Assembly: GCF_019805165.1 (NCBI RefSeq) | Contig: NZ_RWIJ01000032.1 | Span: forward strand, 1-64,000 | Reading direction: 5' to 3' | Length of the DNA: 64,000 nt | Source of the DNA: Azospirillum sp. 412522 | GTDB lineage: Bacteria > Pseudomonadota > Alphaproteobacteria > Azospirillales > Azospirillaceae | Shown here: piece by piece, positions 34,682-43,006 of the stretch | How the letters are laid out: each line of letters starts with the position of its first letter | Position numbering within the stretch: the stretch's first letter is position 1 | Made by a program: the position numbers and the translations under genes | The notes under the pieces: generated by a model | The model's database searches: none | What the model saw: only the letters and a program-made list of their open reading frames with translations | Told to the model about the DNA's origin: nothing

Positions 34682-35607
34682 GCGCCCCCTTCCAGAATCG
34701 CGTCGATCTCGGCCCGCAGCCGCACCAGCCGGTCGCGGTTGTCGGGGTCGAGGTAGCGGCGCTGCTCGCGCACCACCGCCACGTCGCGCAGGATGCGCTT
34801 CACGCTGGCCTGCAGGCTCCGCACCGCCTCCTTCGCATCCGGCTCCCGGGCCGCGTCCTCCGGCGGAGCCTCGGCATCGGCACCACCCCTGGCATGGTCG
34901 CGCTTGGCCTGCCGCACCGCCTTGACGCTGGCGCCCTCCTTGGCGCGCTCCCACAGCCGGTCCTGCAGCTCGGCCGGGGCGGCGGCGATCTCGATCATCA
35001 CGGAGCGGGAGACATGGGCGAACTCGGTCGCATATTCCTCCCGCATCCCGTCCGGCAGGCCCATGATCGCCAGCAGCTTGGTCACGTCGGTGCGGTCGCG
35101 CCCGACCACGGCGGCCAGCTCGTCATGGGTGTAGCCGTGCTTGTCGATCAGCCGGGCCAACGCCGCCGCATATTCCACCGCGTTCAGGTCGACGCGCTGG
35201 ACATTGTCGATCAGCCCGATCTCGTCCGGGTCGCCGGAGGTCAGGATGGCGAACACCGTCTTGCGGCCCAGCATCTCGTGGGCGCGGACCCGCCGCTCGC
35301 CGCCGATCAGCAGATACTCGCCCTGGGGCAGCGGGCGGACCAGGATCGGGTTCTGCAGCCCGTGCCGTTCGATGGACGAGGCGAGGCTGCGCAGCTCCGC
35401 CTCGTCGAAATGGCGGCGGGGCTGGTCGGGGTTGCGGTGGACGCGGGCGAGGTCCAGCTCCACCACATGCGGGAAGCCGGCCGAGGTGCCGAACAGCCGG
35501 TCGCTGCCCACCGTCAGCCCGCCCGTCATGCCGCCTGTCGCCGCGCCGCCCGGCCCGCCGGCGGTGCCCAGCAGCTCGCGGGTCTTGCGTTCGAACTTAC
35601 GCGACAT
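34678..35607 (-). CDS. parB: replicon partitioning protein ParB
   Basis: A 309-residue ParB/Spo0J-family CTPase and DNA-binding protein. The N-terminal ParB/sulfiredoxin domain has RVHRNPDQPRRHFDE and the CTP-binding motif IGGERRVRAHE; a central HTH (HDELAAVVGRDRTDVTKLL) reads parS. The start at 35607 overlaps the parA stop by 11 bp and is preceded by GGGAGACG, giving tight coupling. With ParA it should segregate this replicon. The likely binding site is the repeated 16-bp palindrome described separately. Confidence 0.93.
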   Translation of the reverse strand: MSRKFERKTRELLGTAGGPGGAATGGMTGGLTVGSDRLFGTSAGFPHVVELDLARVHRNPDQPRRHFDEAELRSLASSIERHGLQNPILVRPLPQGEYLLIGGERRVRAHEMLGRKTVFAILTSGDPDEIGLIDNVQRVDLNAVEYAAALARLIDKHGYTHDELAAVVGRDRTDVTKLLAIMGLPDGMREEYATEFAHVSRSVMIEIAAAPAELQDRLWERAKEGASVKAVRQAKRDHARGGADAEAPPEDAAREPDAKEAVRSLQASVKRILRDVAVVREQRRYLDPDNRDRLVRLRAEIDAILEGGA

Positions 35608-36607
35608 GCGACGTCTCCCGGTTCTGGGCATAGGCGCGGATCTGGCGCGCCATCTCGCGGAAGGTCTCGGCCCCCGGCGCCTTGGGGTCGCCGGCCAGCG
35701 TGATCATGCCGGCCGCCGCCGCCTTGCCATAGACGGTGGCGCGCGGGATCGGGTCGAAGACCGGCACCTGACCGGCGTAGGATTCGTGCAGTTCCTGCAA
35801 CGTCGCGCGGTCCTGGGTCAGCCGGTCGTTGTACATGGTCGGGATGATGCCGGCGATGCGCAGGGCCGGGTTCACCCGGCGGCGGATGCGGCCGATAGTG
35901 TCGATCAGCCGCTTGACGCCCAGCAGGGCCAGCGCCTCCGTCTGCACCGGCACCACCACCAGCTCGGCCGCCGACAGGGCGTTGGCCGTCACCAGCCCCA
36001 GGTTGGGCGCGCAGTCCATCACCACGTAGTCATAGGAGTGGCGGACCTCGTCCAGCTTCTCCCGCAGGATCAGCCCGCCGGTGGAATCGGCCGCCAGCTC
36101 GACGTCGGCATCGGCCAGCGACAGCCCGGCCGGCGCCAGATCCAGCCCGCTTTCCGTCGTCGGCATGATGACCGAGGTCAGCGGCTCTTCCGAGCGCAGC
36201 ACGTAATAGAGCGTCTTGCGCTGCTGCTCCAAGGCGACGATGGCGGCGTTGCCGATGCCGACATGGACGGTGGCGTTGCTCTGCGAATCGCAGTCGATCA
36301 GCAGAACCCGCGCCCCGCCCTCGGTCAGGGCGTAGGCGAGGTTGACGGCGGTCGCCGTCTTGCCGACGCCGCCCTTCTGGTTGGCGACGGCCAGATACGT
36401 CGCGACCCGCGGCCGCTCGTCCGCCTTGTGGCGGGTCAGGAAATCGACGAGCTGCTGCGGGATCCGCTCCGCCCCGCTTTCCCAGCGGCTGATCCGCGCC
36501 TTGGTGTAGCTGCGGCCGAGCTGCCCGTTCAGCCAGTCGGCGAACTGCGTCTGGTTCTCGCCGCGGCGCTCGCGCAGCTGGCGCATGTCCTCGCCCCCGC
36601 CCCCCAT
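35597..36607 (-). CDS. parA: replicon partitioning ATPase ParA with N-terminal HTH
   Basis: A 336-residue type Ia ParA. A Cro/CI-like HTH (about residues 15-65, QTQFADWLNGQLG) precedes a deviant Walker A (NQKGGVGKTA) and Walker A' (LLIDCDSQSN), then VVMDCAPNLGL. Type Ia ParA proteins both move the plasmid and repress their own promoter through the HTH. Several ATGs are possible (36625, 36607, 36586); I took 36607 because GGGAG lies at a good distance. The gene is first in the parAB operon. Confidence 0.9.
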   Translation of the reverse strand: MGGGGEDMRQLRERRGENQTQFADWLNGQLGRSYTKARISRWESGAERIPQQLVDFLTRHKADERPRVATYLAVANQKGGVGKTATAVNLAYALTEGGARVLLIDCDSQSNATVHVGIGNAAIVALEQQRKTLYYVLRSEEPLTSVIMPTTESGLDLAPAGLSLADADVELAADSTGGLILREKLDEVRHSYDYVVMDCAPNLGLVTANALSAAELVVVPVQTEALALLGVKRLIDTIGRIRRRVNPALRIAGIIPTMYNDRLTQDRATLQELHESYAGQVPVFDPIPRATVYGKAAAAGMITLAGDPKAPGAETFREMARQIRAYAQNRETSHVA

Positions 36608-36754
36608 CGACAGCACTCCCGTCATCCCCGTCGAACGCCGATCCCCCCATGGCCGGCCGCGCGGAGTCTGAGCAAGTTGCCGGAACTTTGTCAATGGAGC
36701 CTGTGCGGAGTTGCAACAACAGACGCAACCCCGCACCGGACATCGCCGCCGCCT

Positions 36755-38065
36755 TTACTCCCCGGTCTCGGCCGGCTGCTCGACCCGGGGCATCACCAGC
36801 ACCTTGTCGATGCGGCGCCCGTCCATGTCGACCACCTCGAAGCGGACGCCGTTCCACTCGAACCACTCGCCGGCCTGCGGCACATGGCCCAGCCGGTGCA
36901 GGACCAGCCCCGCCAGCGTGTGGAAGTCGCCGGCATCGCGCAGGCCGCGCACGCCGACCGTGTCCTCGAACTCGTCCACCGGCATCCAGCCCTCGACCAG
37001 CCAGGAGCCGTCCTCGCGCCGGATCGCCGCGGTCTCCACCGCCTCGCCGGCCTCCGGCAGGTCGCCGGCGATGATCTCCAGGATGTCGGTCAGGGTGACC
37101 AGCCCCTCGATGCTGCCATACTCGTCGACCACCATCGCCAGATGGTGGCCCGAGTTCTTCATCAGGTCGAGCAGCTTCAGGATCGGCGTGCCGTCATGCA
37201 CCACCAGCGGCTTGGCGGCCCCGGCCTCCAGGTCGAAGGGGCGGCCCTGGACGACGATGCCCAGCAGGTCGCGGGTATGGACGACGCCGACCAGCTCGTC
37301 GAGCGTGCCGCGGCACACCGGATAGCGTGAGTGGCCGCCGGCGCGGATCGCCTCCAGCAGTTCGGCCTGCGGCTTGCCCAGGTCGAGCCAGGCGACGTCC
37401 GGGCGCGGGATCATGATGCTGCGCACCGAACGGTCGGCCAGCCGCAGCACGCCGTCGATCATCTCCTTCTCGGCCGGGGCGAAGACGCCGGTCTGGGTGC
37501 CTTCGGAGATCATCGAGCGGACCTCCTCCTCGGTGACCGTCTCCTCGCGGGCGCCATGGAGGCCGAGCAGCCGCAGCAGCAGGTCGGTGGAGGCGCCGAG
37601 CAGCCAGACGAAGGGGGCGGCGATGCGGGACAGCGCGCGCATCGGCGGCGCGATGAGGGCGGCGACCCGCTCCGGATTCTTCAGGGCGATGCGCTTCGGA
37701 ATCAGCTCGCCCAGCACGATCGACAGGTAGGTGATGACCACCAGCACGCCGCCGACGCCGAGGATCTCGCCCTTCCCGGCCAGGACTGGGAAGCCGTCCA
37801 GCCACTGGCCCAGCCGGTCGCCCAGCGTGGCGCCGCCATAGGCGCCGGCGACGACGCCGACCAGGGTGATGCCGATCTGGACGGTGCTGAGGAAGCGGCT
37901 CGGCTCCTCGATCAGCCGCAGCGCCGTCCGGGCGCCGCGGTCGCCCTGGTCGGCCAGATGCTGGAGCCGGGCCTTGCGCGAGGAGACCACGGCCAGTTCG
38001 GACATGGCGAACACCCCGTTGAGGAGCGTCAGCGCGACGATGATGGCAATCTCAAACGAGAGCAT
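36755..38065 (-). CDS. CNNM/CorC (hemolysin-like) transporter
   Basis: A 436-residue protein with an N-terminal DUF21/CNNM membrane domain (about residues 1-190, containing FAMSELAVVSSRKARLQ), a CBS pair (about 205-335) and a C-terminal CorC_HlyC domain (about 350-430). The family is implicated in Mg2+ or Co2+ efflux and membrane stress rather than haemolysis. AAGGAA precedes the ATG at 38065, which starts the first membrane helix. It lies upstream of parA on the same strand with a gap of 147 bp. Confidence 0.9.
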   Translation of the reverse strand: MLSFEIAIIVALTLLNGVFAMSELAVVSSRKARLQHLADQGDRGARTALRLIEEPSRFLSTVQIGITLVGVVAGAYGGATLGDRLGQWLDGFPVLAGKGEILGVGGVLVVITYLSIVLGELIPKRIALKNPERVAALIAPPMRALSRIAAPFVWLLGASTDLLLRLLGLHGAREETVTEEEVRSMISEGTQTGVFAPAEKEMIDGVLRLADRSVRSIMIPRPDVAWLDLGKPQAELLEAIRAGGHSRYPVCRGTLDELVGVVHTRDLLGIVVQGRPFDLEAGAAKPLVVHDGTPILKLLDLMKNSGHHLAMVVDEYGSIEGLVTLTDILEIIAGDLPEAGEAVETAAIRREDGSWLVEGWMPVDEFEDTVGVRGLRDAGDFHTLAGLVLHRLGHVPQAGEWFEWNGVRFEVVDMDGRRIDKVLVMPRVEQPAETGE

Positions 38066-38407
38066 CGAAGGATTCCTTGGAAGAATGGGCGGAAAAATGG
38101 GCATGAGTCGTCGCGCGGCCGGCGCCCGGTGGCGCCCCGCGTCCGACTGGATCAGGGAAGAAAGGAAAACCGGCAGAGTAATGCGCGTCAGGCATCGGCC
38201 GGCCCAAGCCCCATCCCGGGCCGCATGTCGGGCGGCGCGGGAACGACCGGATCGTTCATGCAGATGGATATGGTTACGCCGCGGGCGACCGGAGATCCGG
38301 TCCCCCGCGGCCGTCTGGGGCCGCTTGGCGAACTGTTCATCGGCTCCCCGCCTGCCGGGCAGGGCTGCTCCATCCTGGTTGCGCGCTGCCGGTGATGTGG
38401 TGCGGGT
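38066..38407. other. 342-bp gap, nothing recognised
   Basis: No credible gene or RNA. A short hairpin GACCGG-AGAT-CCGGTC (38287-38302) lies between the CDF gene end and the CNNM promoter area and might act as a weak terminator. Confidence 0.4.
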
Positions 38408-39400
38408 TCAGCCCTTTGCAAGGGTCGCCCGTTCGCCTGCCGCCCGCAGCTCGGTGAAGACACGGCTGATTTCCGGGAAACGCTCCTTCACCCGGCGTTC
38501 GATGCGCGCCAGCGCCTGTTCGACCTCCCCGGCGCCGACCTCGTCCCGCACATCCACGCTGAGATTGACGATCACCGCCGTCGGGCCGAGATGGATGGTC
38601 AGCACCTCGTTCACATGGTCGACGACGTCCTCCTCCTGCACCAAGGCGCGCACCCCATGGACGAGGTCGGGGCGGGCGGCCTCGCCGATCAGCAGGCTCT
38701 TGGTCTCATAGGCGAGGAAGGCGGCGGTAGCGGCCAGCACCAGCCCGATCAGGATCGACCCGACGCCGTCATAGACCGGCTGGTCCAGCAGCAGGTCGGC
38801 CGACAGGCAGGCGGCGGCGATGACGAGGCCGACCAGGGCGGCCGAATCCTCGAACAGCACGATGAAGACGGTCGGGTCCTTGCTGGCATGGACGGTCTCG
38901 AACACGCCGGCCTCGCCACGCTCGGCATTGAAGGCGCGCAGCGCCACCACCCAGCTAATCGCCTCCATCACGAAGGCGACGCCCAGCACGACGAAGTTGA
39001 TCCAGGCCTGCTCCACCGGATGCGGATGCAGGATCTTCTCTACCCCTTCATAGAGGGAGACCACCGCGCCGCCGGCGAAGATCACCAGCGCCACGACGAA
39101 GGTCCAGAAATACAGCTCGCGCGCGTAGCCGAAGGGGTGGCGCTCGTCGGGCGGCTTCCTCGACCGTTTCAGCCCGACCAGCATCAGCGCCTCGTTCCCG
39201 GTATCGACCAGGGAATGGACCGCCTCGCTCAGCATGGAGGCGCTGCCGGTGAGAAGCGCCGCCACGAATTTGGTGACGGTGATCGCCAGATTGGCCGCGA
39301 TGGCGGCAAAGACCACCTTGGCCGATTCCCTGTCTTCTCCTCCCCCCGCCGACGCCGGTCCGGCCGGCTCCACCGCTTCCGCCAACGCATCCCGCGCCAT
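38408..39400 (-). CDS. cation diffusion facilitator (CDF) metal transporter
   Basis: A 330-residue membrane protein with six hydrophobic segments, the CDF block SGSASMLSEAVHSLVDTGNE (TM2 metal site), and a second-half motif IVLFEDSAALVGL in TM5. A short cytoplasmic ferredoxin-like domain follows (about residues 245-320). It should export a divalent metal such as Zn2+, Fe2+, Mn2+ or Co2+ in exchange for protons. ATG 39400 has a GGAGG-like sequence upstream. The first iteron of the origin begins 78 bp upstream of its start. Confidence 0.9.
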   Translation of the reverse strand: MARDALAEAVEPAGPASAGGGEDRESAKVVFAAIAANLAITVTKFVAALLTGSASMLSEAVHSLVDTGNEALMLVGLKRSRKPPDERHPFGYARELYFWTFVVALVIFAGGAVVSLYEGVEKILHPHPVEQAWINFVVLGVAFVMEAISWVVALRAFNAERGEAGVFETVHASKDPTVFIVLFEDSAALVGLVIAAACLSADLLLDQPVYDGVGSILIGLVLAATAAFLAYETKSLLIGEAARPDLVHGVRALVQEEDVVDHVNEVLTIHLGPTAVIVNLSVDVRDEVGAGEVEQALARIERRVKERFPEISRVFTELRAAGERATLAKG

Positions 39401-39477
39401 GTCGCCCCCTCCACCGCTCCAGCCCCAGGGCAAGACAACTCCGCCGCGGCCGGCCTGTTCCCTGGCGCCGGGACTCC

Positions 39478-40162
39478 TGAACCTTGGTGACGCTCCCTTG
39501 GCGGAAGGACCGGCCCGGATTTGAACTTTGGTGACGCCCCCCGCCCGGCCGACTCGGCATGACTCCTGAACTTTGGTGACGCCAAGGGCGACGACATGCC
39601 TTCCATGGCTTGAACTTTGGTGACGCCCCGGCACCAGCCAAGAGTGCGAATCGACTCGAACGGACGTTTGAACTTTGGTGACGCCCTGACGATATGGGCC
39701 GACGAAGAGCGGCAGAACGTGCCTCCATTCATATCGGCGTCATTCCCGCGAAAGCAGGAATCCAGACAATTCAAACACTTACCCGCGAAATTTCCGTCAT
39801 CCCCGTCCTCACGGGGATGACGGGAGGCCTATCCTTTCCAATTGCCCGCGGCCCGGCCCCCTCTCGCAGCCTCGAAACGCCCTCCGGCTTACCCGCTGGA
39901 ATCCTTGAACTTTGGTGACGCCCCCCAGGCCCCGAAGCCAGACTCCGGCCCCGAATCGACAGGTCCGGCGTCACCAAGGTTCAAACCGCAGCGCGCTCCA
40001 CCGCCGCGATTCGTCCACAGGCCCCCCACTTTTCCCCCTGAACTCTGGTGACGCCCAGCTTGAACTGTGGTGACGCGACTCGGACTTATCCCCTGAACTC
40101 TGGTGACGAATCTAATAGTTGGTTCCAAATAGCTTCCAATTAGCCTGCGTCACCAAGGTTCA
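39478..40162. repeat. iteron array upstream of repA (11 copies)
   Basis: The core is TGAACTTTGGTGACGC. Direct copies start at 39478, 39522, 39567, 39611, 39669, 39906, 40039, 40061 and 40094; inverted copies occupy 39968-39983 and 40147-40162. Variation is mainly at positions 6-7 and at the last base of the 40094 copy. Start-to-start distances of 44, 45, 44, 22 and 33 bp are near multiples of 11, keeping many copies on one DNA face. Confidence 0.95.
39794..39823. repeat. REP-like hairpin inside the origin
   Basis: Perfect 13-bp arms (39794-39806 and 39811-39823) of the form CCGTCATCCCCGT / ACGGGGATGACGG around a CCTC loop. An incomplete related half (GTCATTCCCGCGAAAGCAGG) starts at 39739. 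Such sequences are widespread interspersed palindromes in Proteobacteria. It splits the iteron array in two. Confidence 0.8.
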
Positions 40163-40269
40163 AATTGCCTTCGGCGCGATCCGGGGTGTTGTATCTGGCA
40201 GGTTCGGTCATCGGCCGGTCACAGGACCGTAACGGGGGCCAAAGCCGGAGGTCGGAGCGGGAGATCGCC

Positions 40270-41199
40270 ATGGGCAGCATTCATCGTTTGATCGAGACTC
40301 ACGGACGCGACGGCGCGCTGGCCCTCGTTTCGGACGAGGAACGGCCGCTGATCGACATCGCCGCCGCGGTCCAGGCGGCGGAAAACGGCAAGCTCGGCAT
40401 CACCTATGCCGGATTCTGCCAGACCGCGCTGCCCCACCGCCAGCTTCCCGACGACCAGCATTGGGAACGGCCGGGCCACAAGGTCAAACTGGTGATCCAG
40501 CCCGGCGTGATCGAGGACCGCAACGGCGTCACCCGCCGAATCGGCGTTCCCTATGGCAGCCGCGCCCGCATGATCCTGCTCTATCTGCAGACCCGCTCGA
40601 TCCAGACCGGGAATCCGGAGGTGGAGCTCGGCGGTTCCATGCATGACTGGCTGAAGCGCATGGACATCCCGATCTGCGGCAAGGCCTATCGCGACGTCGA
40701 GGACCAGGCGGCGAGGCTGTCCGCCTGTCATCTGACCTTCTTCACCGACGCCGACGGCGGCCGGCGGCAGAGCAAGGAATCGATCGTCGCCGACGCCATC
40801 CAGCTACGCCGGCCCGACGATCGCCAGGGAACCCTGTTCACCGAGACGGTCCGGCTGAGCGACAGCTTCTTCAAGGCCCTGCGCGAGCATCCGGTCCCGG
40901 TGGCGGAAGAGGCGCTGAAGGCGATCAGCGGCAAATCGATGGCGCTCGACGTCTATATCTGGCTCGCCTACCGCCTGCATTCGCTGGACAAGCCGACGCC
41001 GATCACCTGGGCGGCCCTGCACGGCCAGTTCGGCGCCGGCTATGCCCTGGTCCGCCAGTTCAAGACCAAGTTCATCCCGAACCTGAAATACGCCATGGCC
41101 GCCTATCCGGATGCCCGTGTCGAGGAATCGGGGGAGGGACTGATCCTCCACCCGTCGCGTCCGCCGATCAACGAGCGGGCGATGGCGCGCATCGCCTGA
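40270..41199 (+). CDS. repA: plasmid replication initiator RepA
   Basis: A 309-residue initiator of the plasmid RepA family (conserved RepA C-terminal region). Landmarks include PYGSRARMILLYLQTRSIQT, the GSMHDWLKRM segment and KSMALDVYIWLAYRLHSL, matching winged-helix initiators that bind iterons. ATG 40270 follows GGAGCGGGAG at a good distance. It is flanked by iterons on both sides and followed by a terminator, so RepA likely controls both initiation and copy number. With parAB 4.6 kb away, it marks the maintenance core of this replicon. Confidence 0.92.
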   Translation: MGSIHRLIETHGRDGALALVSDEERPLIDIAAAVQAAENGKLGITYAGFCQTALPHRQLPDDQHWERPGHKVKLVIQPGVIEDRNGVTRRIGVPYGSRARMILLYLQTRSIQTGNPEVELGGSMHDWLKRMDIPICGKAYRDVEDQAARLSACHLTFFTDADGGRRQSKESIVADAIQLRRPDDRQGTLFTETVRLSDSFFKALREHPVPVAEEALKAISGKSMALDVYIWLAYRLHSLDKPTPITWAALHGQFGAGYALVRQFKTKFIPNLKYAMAAYPDARVEESGEGLILHPSRPPINERAMARIA

Positions 41200-41233
41200 T
41201 GCGCTGCTGAATCCCGGCCCCGAATCTCGGCAC

Positions 41234-41328
41234 TGAACTTTGGTGACGCCAACCTTTTCGATTCCTGAACTTTGGTGACGCTTCCGCCCTGCGGACCGCC
41301 CTCGCCGGAATCGCGTCACCAGAGTTCA
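41234..41328. repeat. iterons downstream of repA (3 copies)
   Basis: Direct copies at 41234-41249 and 41266-41281 are exact matches to the upstream core. An inverted copy (41313-41328) has one substitution. Downstream iterons often act in copy-number control by handcuffing with the origin array. Confidence 0.93.
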
Positions 41329-41332
41329 AGAC

Positions 41333-41367
41333 AAATCGCCGCTGACGGAGCACGCAGCGGCGATTTT
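41333..41367 (+). terminator. repA terminator
   Basis: Perfect 12-bp stem AAATCGCCGCTG (41333-41344) / CAGCGGCGATTT (41355-41366), 10-nt loop, ending in a run of four T. The A-rich left side would also let it work in reverse. Confidence 0.85.
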
Positions 41368-41397
41368 CCTGCCCGGACTTATCTCCGCGCCGTCTCC

Positions 41398-41421
41398 GTG
41401 ATAGGACTATGAACCTATCAC
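41398..41421. promoter_or_regulatory. dyad GTGATAGG-N8-CCTATCAC
   Basis: Perfect 8-bp inverted arms with an 8-bp gap, downstream of the repA terminator in AT-richer DNA. It is a candidate protein-binding site; no regulator can be assigned. Confidence 0.4.
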
Positions 41422-41560
41422 TGGCCACGGAACCTGTCCCATGGAACACCCGCCGCAACCCTCCCGGCCCGCCGATTGCCCGGTAACGTCGCAAAGGCCC
41501 GGCGCAGCGACCATGCAGGCCGTCGGTCCGGATGCAATAGTGGAACAACCTGCCGGATCC

Positions 41561-41587
41561 TGTTTCACGGTGTTTCAAACGTCCCAT
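41561..41587. repeat. 27-bp motif, copy B
   Basis: Three near-repeats at 10-bp phase: TGTTTCACGG, TGTTTCAAAC, GTCCCAT. It differs from the copy at 18563-18589 at four positions, all transitions. The left half equals a half-site of chromosomal parS (TGTTTCACG) and the right half resembles half of the candidate replicon parS (ACGTCCCA). Confidence 0.5.
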
Positions 41588-41650
41588 TTCCTCTCCGCCC
41601 CACGAGCGGCGAAGAGAGTGGCGAAGGGGGTGGAACCGGCAACCGGGCCG

Positions 41651-42841
41651 TTACGCCCGCCCCACCGTCACGTCCCGCAGATAGCCGCGCGGCAGCGCCT
41701 CGTTCAGCCCGTCGACTCCGGTCTGCACCGCACGGGCAAGCGCGGTGCGGGCCAGCACCACCAGCAGGTCGGTCTGGGTGATCATCCCCAGCACCCGGCG
41801 GTTCTGGTCGACGATCACCACGTCATGGGTGCGGCCGTCGGACAGGCGGCCGAGCAGGCGGAAGACCGGCGTGTCGGGAAGCTCGGTCGCCGCCGGCGCC
41901 ATCACGGTGGCGACGCGCGATCCGTGGTGGAGGGCGTCGCCATGCGAAAGTTGCTCGTGCCCGACGATGCCGACGATGGCGTTCTGCCCGTCCACCACCG
42001 GCAGGGTGCGGAAACCGTGCTCCAGCAGCCGGGCTCGGGCCACCTGCGGGTGGGTGTCCGGCGTGACGGTGACGAGGTCGCGCGACATGATCTCGCGGCA
42101 GGTGATGTCGGCATGCAGCCGCTCCAGCGCGTGCAGTTCGGCATTGACCAGCAGGGCGCCCAGGTCGTCGCGGCTGACGTCCAGCGTCTCGGCCAGGGTG
42201 CGCAGCGCGTCGTCGACGTCGCCCTGGGTCAGGCCGGGGCGCAGCTGCGGCGGCGGGTCATTGGTGCGGTGGGCGTTGACCGGCTTGTGCGGATAACGGT
42301 GGCCGGACAGCCGGTGGAACATCAGCCCGGCGGTCAGCAGCAGGATGGAGTTCACCGCGACGGGGAAGAAGGCGAACTTGATGCCCATCTCCGTCACCGC
42401 CGGCCCGCCCAGCACCGCGGTCAGCGCGGCGGCGCCGCCGGGCGGATGGAGGCAGCGGGTCAGCGACATGGTGGCGATGGCGAGCGCCACCGCGGCGGCT
42501 CCGGCCAGCATCGGATCGGGGATGACGGCGGCGACCAGCACCCCGACGATTGCCGACAGCGTGTTGCCGCCGACGATCGACCAGGGCTGGGCCAGCGGGC
42601 TGGCCGGAACGGCGAAGAGCAGCACCGCCGACGCTCCCATCGGCGCCACCAGAACCGGCGCGCTCGACATGTAGGTCAGCATGTTGCGGCAGAGCAGCCC
42701 GGTCGCGGCGATGCCCAGCAGAGCGCCGCAGCAGGCGATCATGCGGTCGCGCAGCGTGGCGCCCGGCAGGATCGGCCGGAACACGAACTCACCCAGTTCC
42801 GCCAGACGTTTCCGCAAGGCGGCAAGCTTTCCCCTGCTCAT
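41651..42841 (-). CDS. HPP-family membrane protein with C-terminal CBS pair
   Basis: A 396-residue protein: an HPP domain with four to five membrane segments (about residues 30-185), including VAPMGASAVLLFAVPASPLAQP and the name-giving LHPPGGAAALTA, then a linker and two CBS domains (about 245-375). HPP proteins in cyanobacteria and plastids have been linked to nitrite transport; the CBS pair suggests control by a nucleotide. A SoxR-type promoter with a 19-bp spacer faces this gene, so it may be induced by redox-active compounds. Confidence 0.88.
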   Translation of the reverse strand: MSRGKLAALRKRLAELGEFVFRPILPGATLRDRMIACCGALLGIAATGLLCRNMLTYMSSAPVLVAPMGASAVLLFAVPASPLAQPWSIVGGNTLSAIVGVLVAAVIPDPMLAGAAAVALAIATMSLTRCLHPPGGAAALTAVLGGPAVTEMGIKFAFFPVAVNSILLLTAGLMFHRLSGHRYPHKPVNAHRTNDPPPQLRPGLTQGDVDDALRTLAETLDVSRDDLGALLVNAELHALERLHADITCREIMSRDLVTVTPDTHPQVARARLLEHGFRTLPVVDGQNAIVGIVGHEQLSHGDALHHGSRVATVMAPAATELPDTPVFRLLGRLSDGRTHDVVIVDQNRRVLGMITQTDLLVVLARTALARAVQTGVDGLNEALPRGYLRDVTVGRA

Positions 42842-42918
42842 TCGGTCCCGATCCCCACTGGCCTATGATCCTGATTACCCAATCGGCATTCTGCCCGTTT
42901 GGGCGGCAAAGTCGGGGC

Positions 42919-42949
42919 AGGCTAAAACCTCAACAGAACTTGAGGTCAA
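42919..42949 (-). promoter_or_regulatory. SoxR-dependent promoter for HPP gene
   Basis: The 18-bp dyad CCTCAACAGAACTTGAGG (42928-42945) matches the SoxR box CCTCAAGTTAACTTGAGG at 15 of 18 positions. On the minus strand, -35 TTGACC (42944-42949) and -10 TAGCCT (42919-42924) are exactly 19 bp apart, the overlong spacer that MerR-family activators correct. The promoter points at the HPP gene (start 42841) and away from soxR. Confidence 0.8.
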
Positions 42950-43006
42950 GCGGAAAAGCCTCCAGACTGCCGGGACGGAGGGTTGCAGGAGAGGGGAGGG
43001 GCCGGA

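Larger units (their letters stand above)
39401..40269. other. replication origin region upstream of repA
   Basis: The 869-bp gap contains 11 iterons (nine direct, two inverted), a REP-like hairpin and an AT-rich stretch (about 40104-40146) next to the last iteron, a plausible unwinding element. I saw no consensus DnaA box; the nearest is TTATCCCCT at 40086-40094. The layout is that of an iteron-controlled theta plasmid origin. Confidence 0.8.
41200..41650. other. 451-bp region downstream of repA
   Basis: No credible gene. It contains three further iterons, the repA terminator, an 8-bp-arm dyad and copy B of a 27-bp motif. The HPP gene ends on its right side in the opposite direction. Confidence 0.6.

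Noticed and set aside
39478..41328. Regularly spaced repeats considered as a CRISPR array
   Set aside because: Repeats are only 16 bp, occur in both orientations with unequal gaps and flank repA; they are iterons.
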